Source of the DNA: JADGNF01 sp964582085
Lineage (GTDB): Archaea; Thermoproteota; Bathyarchaeia; Bathyarchaeales; Bathycorpusculaceae
DNA length: 64,000 nt
NCBI GenBank assembly: GCA_964582085.1
Contig: CAZOPV010000005.1
Coordinates: 186,001 to 250,000, forward strand
Direction: 5' to 3'
The position numbers were made by a program, and so were the translations under genes. The notes under the pieces are model-generated. The model did no database searches, had not been told where the DNA came from, and saw only the letters and a list, made by a program, of their open reading frames with translations. How positions within the stretch are numbered: position 1 is the first letter of the stretch; every line of letters starts with the position of its first letter. Below, one piece after another: positions 61,842 through 64,000 of the stretch.

Positions 61842-62456
61842 ATGCCCTACAAGTTTACTTTCGACATTTCAAAGACGCCGCATCACTTTTTCACTGAGCT
61901 TGCTTTGGCAAGTTACCAGCGGGGCATACACAAGGTTTTTCTGAAAAGCTTGCAGGACATAATTAAGAAATTTAAGATTCAAGAAGCTACCGGACTGAAT
62001 CTTCAGGACGCAGTTATGCTTATCCAAGACCTCATCGACATTCAGGCTGCAAATCTTATGCAAAGAAACAAATTTTTGAAAACTAAAAAACGCGCGCTGT
62101 TTTTACCGCACTGCTCCAGAAAATACATGGATGGTCGATGTCAAGCCATATTTGACCCGGATTTGCCTTCTTACGTCTGCGCGCACTGCTCAATTGACTG
62201 CGTAATAAACAAAGCGGTGACAGCTGCTAATACAAAGGGCTACGATGTTTATATTTTGCCTGGTGGTTCATGTATTCCAAAAATTTTGAGCACTAAAAAA
62301 TATGAAGGTGTAGTGGGTGTTGCCTGTGGAGAAGAGGCAAAATTGTCTGGGGAGCTTTTAAATAATATGCACGTTGCAGGTCAAGCAGTACCTTTATTAA
62401 AAAATGGTTGCGCCAACACGGTGTTTAACGTGGACACCTTGATAAAAACGCTTTAA
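61842..62456 (+). CDS. DUF116 family protein
   Basis: About 204 residues of the DUF116 family. It has a cysteine-rich half (FLPHCSRKYMDGRC, CAHCSIDCVINKAV) with likely metal binding, and the glycine-rich ILPGGSCIPKILSTKK. ATG 61842 may be leaderless, as a TATA-like ttcttttaaac lies about 25-30 bases upstream; a TTG at 61836 is the other option. The role of the family is not established. Confidence 0.82.
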   Translation: MPYKFTFDISKTPHHFFTELALASYQRGIHKVFLKSLQDIIKKFKIQEATGLNLQDAVMLIQDLIDIQAANLMQRNKFLKTKKRALFLPHCSRKYMDGRCQAIFDPDLPSYVCAHCSIDCVINKAVTAANTKGYDVYILPGGSCIPKILSTKKYEGVVGVACGEEAKLSGELLNNMHVAGQAVPLLKNGCANTVFNVDTLIKTL

Positions 62457-62526
62457 AAATAAAGAAACAGCGTGTAGGCTTTTAAACGCTTGTTAATGTT
62501 AAAATAAAACACGGATAATAGAGATG

Positions 62527-62688
62527 TTACTTAACGAGTTCTCTCTTTTTCCAGCGCAGGTTTTTGCCGTGGCATTTTCTGCACTTGGTTGCAGTTGCAG
62601 AGTTTCTGGCTCCGCAGTCCCTGCATATTTTCAAATGTAAACGAGCTTTCTGAGCAATTGCTTTCTTAACTGGGTCTAATATTGGCAT
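62527..62688 (-). CDS. rpl40e: Ribosomal protein L40e
   Basis: A 53-residue large-subunit protein. The zinc knuckles CRDCG and CRKCH and the start MPILDPVKKAIAQKARLHLK are exact family features; the tail is basic (RWKKRELVK). Too short for the usual ORF length cut-off, and read here directly from the minus strand. Confidence 0.93.
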   Translation of the reverse strand: MPILDPVKKAIAQKARLHLKICRDCGARNSATATKCRKCHGKNLRWKKRELVK

Positions 62689-62925
62689 GGATTAACCTTC
62701 CACTACAGGCTAAAAGCAAGACGTTAAGCTGGCAAATATACTTTTTGCCCGCAGCCATCAAATAATCGCCATTTCACTTTCAAAACTGTTTTGCAGTTAA
62801 AGCTGATATCTCATGAGGATTTGCCTTTACATTCGACTTTGAGTGGGCACTGAGTACATAAATAAAGGAGTGCCCTTTATTTAGGGCTTCAAAAGAGGTT
62901 GCGCATCTAGTTGATGTGAAGAAAG

Positions 62926-63399
62926 CTATTTTATAACTTCGATGGTGACGTAGCTTCGGGTGTCTTCGATGCCCTCTACAGTGTAGAGTTTTTTGAGGGT
63001 TTCATCCATGTTTTCACGTTCAACCATGAGCAGGGCATCTATGTCGCCAGCTATACGGAAAGCGCGGGCTTCTGCGAGTTCCTTTATTCGCTCATAAACT
63101 TGAATGCGTTTTACAGGGGAAATTTTGAGCAGTATGAATGCAGGGGTTGTGGATACACCAAGCGCGTTAAGACCTTTCTCGGTTACGTCTATGAAACCTC
63201 TGCCTGTTCTAATGTAGCCGCTGTCTTTTAGCTTTCGGAGATGAACATTGAGAGCTTGGCGGCTTATGCCTAATTGTTTAGAGAGGTCGTCTTGTTTTAC
63301 ACGTAGAGTGTAGGTGTTTGTTGATTTTCCTCGGTCGTATAGCATTCTGAGGAGTTGAACTGAACGTTTGGTTAAAGGTTCCACATTTACCATCTTCAA
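62926..63399 (-). CDS. Winged-helix regulator with a C-terminal AsnC-like domain
   Basis: A 157-residue regulator. The N-terminal winged helix (TLRVKQDDLSKQLGISRQALNVHLRKLKDSGYIRTGRGFIDVTEKG) is longer than in typical Lrp proteins. The C-terminal half (AFILLKISPVKRIQVYERIKELAE, YVTIEVI) has the beta-alpha-beta look of AsnC/RAM ligand domains. It differs from the Lrp at 3.6 kb and is a separate paralogue type. Effector unknown. Confidence 0.75.
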   Translation of the reverse strand: MKMVNVEPLTKRSVQLLRMLYDRGKSTNTYTLRVKQDDLSKQLGISRQALNVHLRKLKDSGYIRTGRGFIDVTEKGLNALGVSTTPAFILLKISPVKRIQVYERIKELAEARAFRIAGDIDALLMVERENMDETLKKLYTVEGIEDTRSYVTIEVIK

Positions 63400-63784
63400 A
63401 GCGCAATATGTTAAATAAAATGTTTACAATTGACCACTATTTAAAATTTAAGACGTTTGTTCACCTGTTTCTGACGGGCAGACATCACGCTGAAAGAAGT
63501 AAAGTCAAAGATTTGGAGTGCTCGGCATTACTGCAAAACTCCAAGGAACAAAATCATGTGTAACATTGCAGAAAACTTGTTGTGTGGAGGTGGTGGGTGC
63601 TACTGAAGGGAGTTTCCTGATAGAAACTGCTTTTTGGCTATAGGAGAACAAGTTTTACGTGAGAACCAAATGTTCTGTTCCAAGGCAGTCAATCAAAAGG
63701 TTTATTGCGAACAGTGAAATCTATGAGATGTACTTGTTTAGCTAACATTCAAACAGACCTTATGTTCACGGTAAAGGGAAATGC
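63400..63784. other. Gene-free stretch before csl4
   Basis: About 385 bases between two divergently transcribed genes. A 16-codon ORF (63556-63606, MCNIAENLLCGGGGCY) behind aagga is present but likely chance. I see no tRNA or known RNA family. The csl4 promoter should lie in the last 100 bases. Confidence 0.35.
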
Positions 63785-64000
63785 ATGACTTTAAAACAAT
63801 TCGAACAACGTAACGGCAACCTTGTGTTACCTGGTGAACGCTTAGGCGTTATTGAAGAATTTATTCCAGACGCGGGCACTTATGTGAAAGACGGCGTTAT
63901 TTACGCTAAAATCATAGGCAGAGCACTCATGGATATGCTTAACCGTCGTGTTTCTGTATATCCCCTTAATGAAGGCGCTGTTGTTCCTAGGGTCGGCACA
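63785..64000 (+). CDS. csl4: Exosome subunit Csl4 (N-terminal part)
   Basis: Partial; runs off the window. The first 72 residues read LVLPGERLGVIEEFIPDAGTY, YAKIIGRALMDMLNRRVSVYP and end VVPRVGT. This is the N-terminal domain of the archaeal exosome cap protein Csl4, which binds RNA at the top of the Rrp41/Rrp42 ring. ATG 63785 follows aaaggga; an overlapping ATG four bases earlier leads to a stop. The S1 and zinc-ribbon domains would follow outside the window. Confidence 0.9.
   Translation, partial: MTLKQFEQRNGNLVLPGERLGVIEEFIPDAGTYVKDGVIYAKIIGRALMDMLNRRVSVYPLNEGAVVPRVGT

Noticed and set aside
63556..63606. Sixteen-residue Gly/Cys peptide ORF behind aagga
   Set aside because: It resembles a peptide precursor, but there is no modifying enzyme nearby and such short ORFs arise easily by chance.
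1..64000. CRISPR array, rRNA genes or insertion sequences
   Set aside because: No regularly spaced direct repeats, no rRNA-like sequence and no transposase were seen anywhere in the window.

Overview
The window is a chromosomal segment of an archaeon. It encodes archaeal core information-processing proteins: TFB, RNA polymerase subunit Rpo12/P, both RFC subunits, an Orc1/Cdc6 protein, L7Ae, S28e, L24e, L40e, Gar1, exosome Csl4 and the Trm5/Taw1 tRNA-modification enzymes. It also has an initiator tRNA with a bulge-helix-bulge intron. Gene starts often use TTG or GTG behind a GGAGG/GGTGA Shine-Dalgarno (SD) site. The mix of archaeal information genes, a bacterial-type GAPDH, CysK/CysE and PT-rich surface proteins fits a mesophilic member of the Bathyarchaeia (Thermoproteota). 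That placement is inference, not something the sequence proves.

Layout: 0.2-2.3 kb cysteine synthesis (cysK, cysE). 2.4-4 kb a surface protein and an Lrp regulator. 4.2-11.1 kb guaA and a nucleotide-sugar block (pyrophosphorylase, phosphosugar mutase, a degenerate UDP-sugar dehydrogenase homologue, a Gfo/Idh oxidoreductase). 11.2-20.9 kb RNA modification and information genes (Trm112, Trm5-like, Rpo12, Taw1, translin, endonuclease V, a tRNA-binding protein, RFC large and small). 21.2-26.6 kb a glutamate-synthase-like protein, a TrmB regulator and a large PQQ-propeller surface protein. 26.9-33.3 kb PGK/GAPDH and an alpha-glucan block (GH57, two GT4). 33.4-44 kb membrane proteins, a CDF transporter, TldD/PmbA, endonuclease Q, a novel repeat-protein pair and two radical SAM enzymes. 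44.1-50.6 kb a compact minus-strand histidine operon hisG-D-C-B-H-A-F-I. 58.9-64 kb ribosomal/RNP genes, gar1-tfb, and the start of csl4.

The standout region is 52,690-58,842. It looks like an integrated element inserted at the 3' end of the initiator tRNA gene. A 19-bp copy of the tRNA end (positions 52690-52708) is repeated exactly at 58824-58842. The 6.1 kb between carry an AbiEi/AbiEii type IV toxin-antitoxin pair, an Orc1/Cdc6 initiator with two 28-bp direct repeats upstream, and a two-gene operon. That operon encodes a Schlafen/AlbA_2-domain protein with an APAZ-like C-terminus, followed by a short prokaryotic Argonaute (MID-PIWI) with degenerate catalytic positions. No integrase is visible. 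The Argonaute reading frame is broken by two one-base shifts near homopolymers. This is best read as a small defence island carrying a short-pAgo/AlbA_2-APAZ system.

A second recurring theme is that several well-conserved genes (hisF, endonuclease Q, endonuclease V, the UDP-sugar dehydrogenase homologue) have conserved N-termini extending upstream of any ATG/GTG/TTG. In hisF and endoQ, and with weaker or alternative options in the other two, a good SD precedes an ACG, ATC or CTG codon. Either this genome uses unusual start codons or the assembly has scattered base errors; the homopolymer frameshifts in the Argonaute and in one surface protein keep the second option open.
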